64,000 bases of DNA from Hahellaceae bacterium (GTDB lineage: Bacteria; Pseudomonadota; Gammaproteobacteria; Pseudomonadales; Oleiphilaceae): positions 279,888 through 343,887 of the forward strand of contig JACKOB010000006.1 in the NCBI GenBank assembly GCA_024234575.1, written 5' to 3'. This document shows positions 63,816 through 64,000 of this stretch, piece by piece. The translations under genes and the position numbers were made by a program. The notes under the pieces are model-generated. The model made no database searches. It worked only from the letters and a program-made list of their open reading frames with translations, and had not been told where the DNA came from. Numbering within the stretch: position 1 is the stretch's first letter; each line of letters begins with the position of its first letter.

Positions 63816-64000
63816 ATGAGCATTTTCATAATATTAGGATTTTTATTCCTAATTGCTTTAATCGTGTGGTTCAGCAGGAGAAATACTCCTGCTTATCCTC
63901 CATTAAATGTGGACGTAGACCACCCTTTGATGCTTAAAGCAATCGAGAAGGCTAAAGCTACAACAGATAAATTTTTAAGTCTGTTTTCTGAAGGTGTACA
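63816..64000 (+). CDS. Truncated ORF, candidate first gene cassette
   Basis: The frame is open from the ATG at 63816 to the window end (61 codons). The product starts with a hydrophobic helix (FIILGFLFLIALIVWF, residues 3-18), then basic residues and a Pro-rich stretch. The following segment, HPLMLKAIEKAKATTDKFLS, loosely resembles the beginning of DUF2314 proteins. The ribosome site AGGTGA overlaps the attI-like core. If the core is real, this is the first cassette gene of an array that continues beyond the window. Function unknown; the DUF2314 resemblance is weak. Confidence 0.6.
   Translation, partial: MSIFIILGFLFLIALIVWFSRRNTPAYPPLNVDVDHPLMLKAIEKAKATTDKFLSLFSEGV

Noticed and set aside
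1..64000. CRISPR arrays, rRNA, tRNA genes and insertion sequences
   Set aside because: No regularly spaced repeats, tRNA T-loop type sequences, rRNA segments or transposase frames were recognised anywhere in the window.

Overview
The window is a compact, protein-coding chromosome segment (mid-range G+C judged by eye) from a marine-type gammaproteobacterium. The block comEC - exbB - exbD - msbA - lpxK - ycaR - kdsB - LMW phosphatase - murB is the gene order known from Pseudomonas and its relatives (msbA is an insertion relative to Pseudomonas aeruginosa). The liu leucine-catabolism operon with a MerR-type LiuR, a PsrA-like palindrome at the etf genes, a type II secretion operon and a chromosomal integron integrase all fit a Pseudomonadales/Cellvibrionales-like organism. 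The genus cannot be fixed from sequence alone. No rRNA, tRNA, CRISPR array or insertion sequence was seen.

Layout. 1-9.8 kb: DNA uptake channel, proton-channel pair, and lipid A / KDO / peptidoglycan precursor enzymes. 9.8-18.3 kb: accessory genes: a Baeyer-Villiger-type monooxygenase, a sirtuin without zinc cysteines, an orphan TssB-TssC fused sheath-like protein followed by a MASE2 hybrid histidine kinase, a 30-residue Cys/Gly-rich peptide, and a MATE exporter. 18.5-22.1 kb: circularly permuted ATP-grasp, alpha-E protein and the proteasome-like Anbu peptidase. 22.2-24.5 kb: cold-shock protein, beta-carbonic anhydrase, ferrochelatase. 24.6-28.7 kb: ETF-ubiquinone oxidoreductase divergent from etfBA, with a palindrome between them. 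28.7-38 kb: a seven-gene minus-strand operon liuR-liuA-liuB-liuC-liuD-liuE-acetoacetyl-CoA synthetase. Its acyl-CoA dehydrogenase feeds electrons to the ETF system next door, so leucine oxidation and electron transfer are physically linked. 38-48 kb: a LapG-like protease and gspC on the minus strand, then gspE-F-G-H-I-J-K-L-M on the plus strand (gspD not in the window). 48-54 kb: acetyltransferase, glutathione reductase, two diguanylate cyclases. 54-62.3 kb: desaturase, GlxA-type AraC regulator divergent from an old yellow enzyme plus acyl-CoA dehydrogenase pair, a decayed ccdB-like toxin gene, a YheT-like hydrolase, and a RimB-RimK fusion.

62.3-64 kb: the right edge opens into what looks like a chromosomal integron. 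A minus-strand integron-type tyrosine recombinase with an N-terminal extra domain is divergent from a GTTRRRY core site (63799-63805). That site is followed immediately by a plus-strand ORF that runs off the window, so the cassette array, if present, lies just outside. The most unusual items are this platform, the orphan TssB-TssC fusion with its kinase, and the Anbu / ATP-grasp set.
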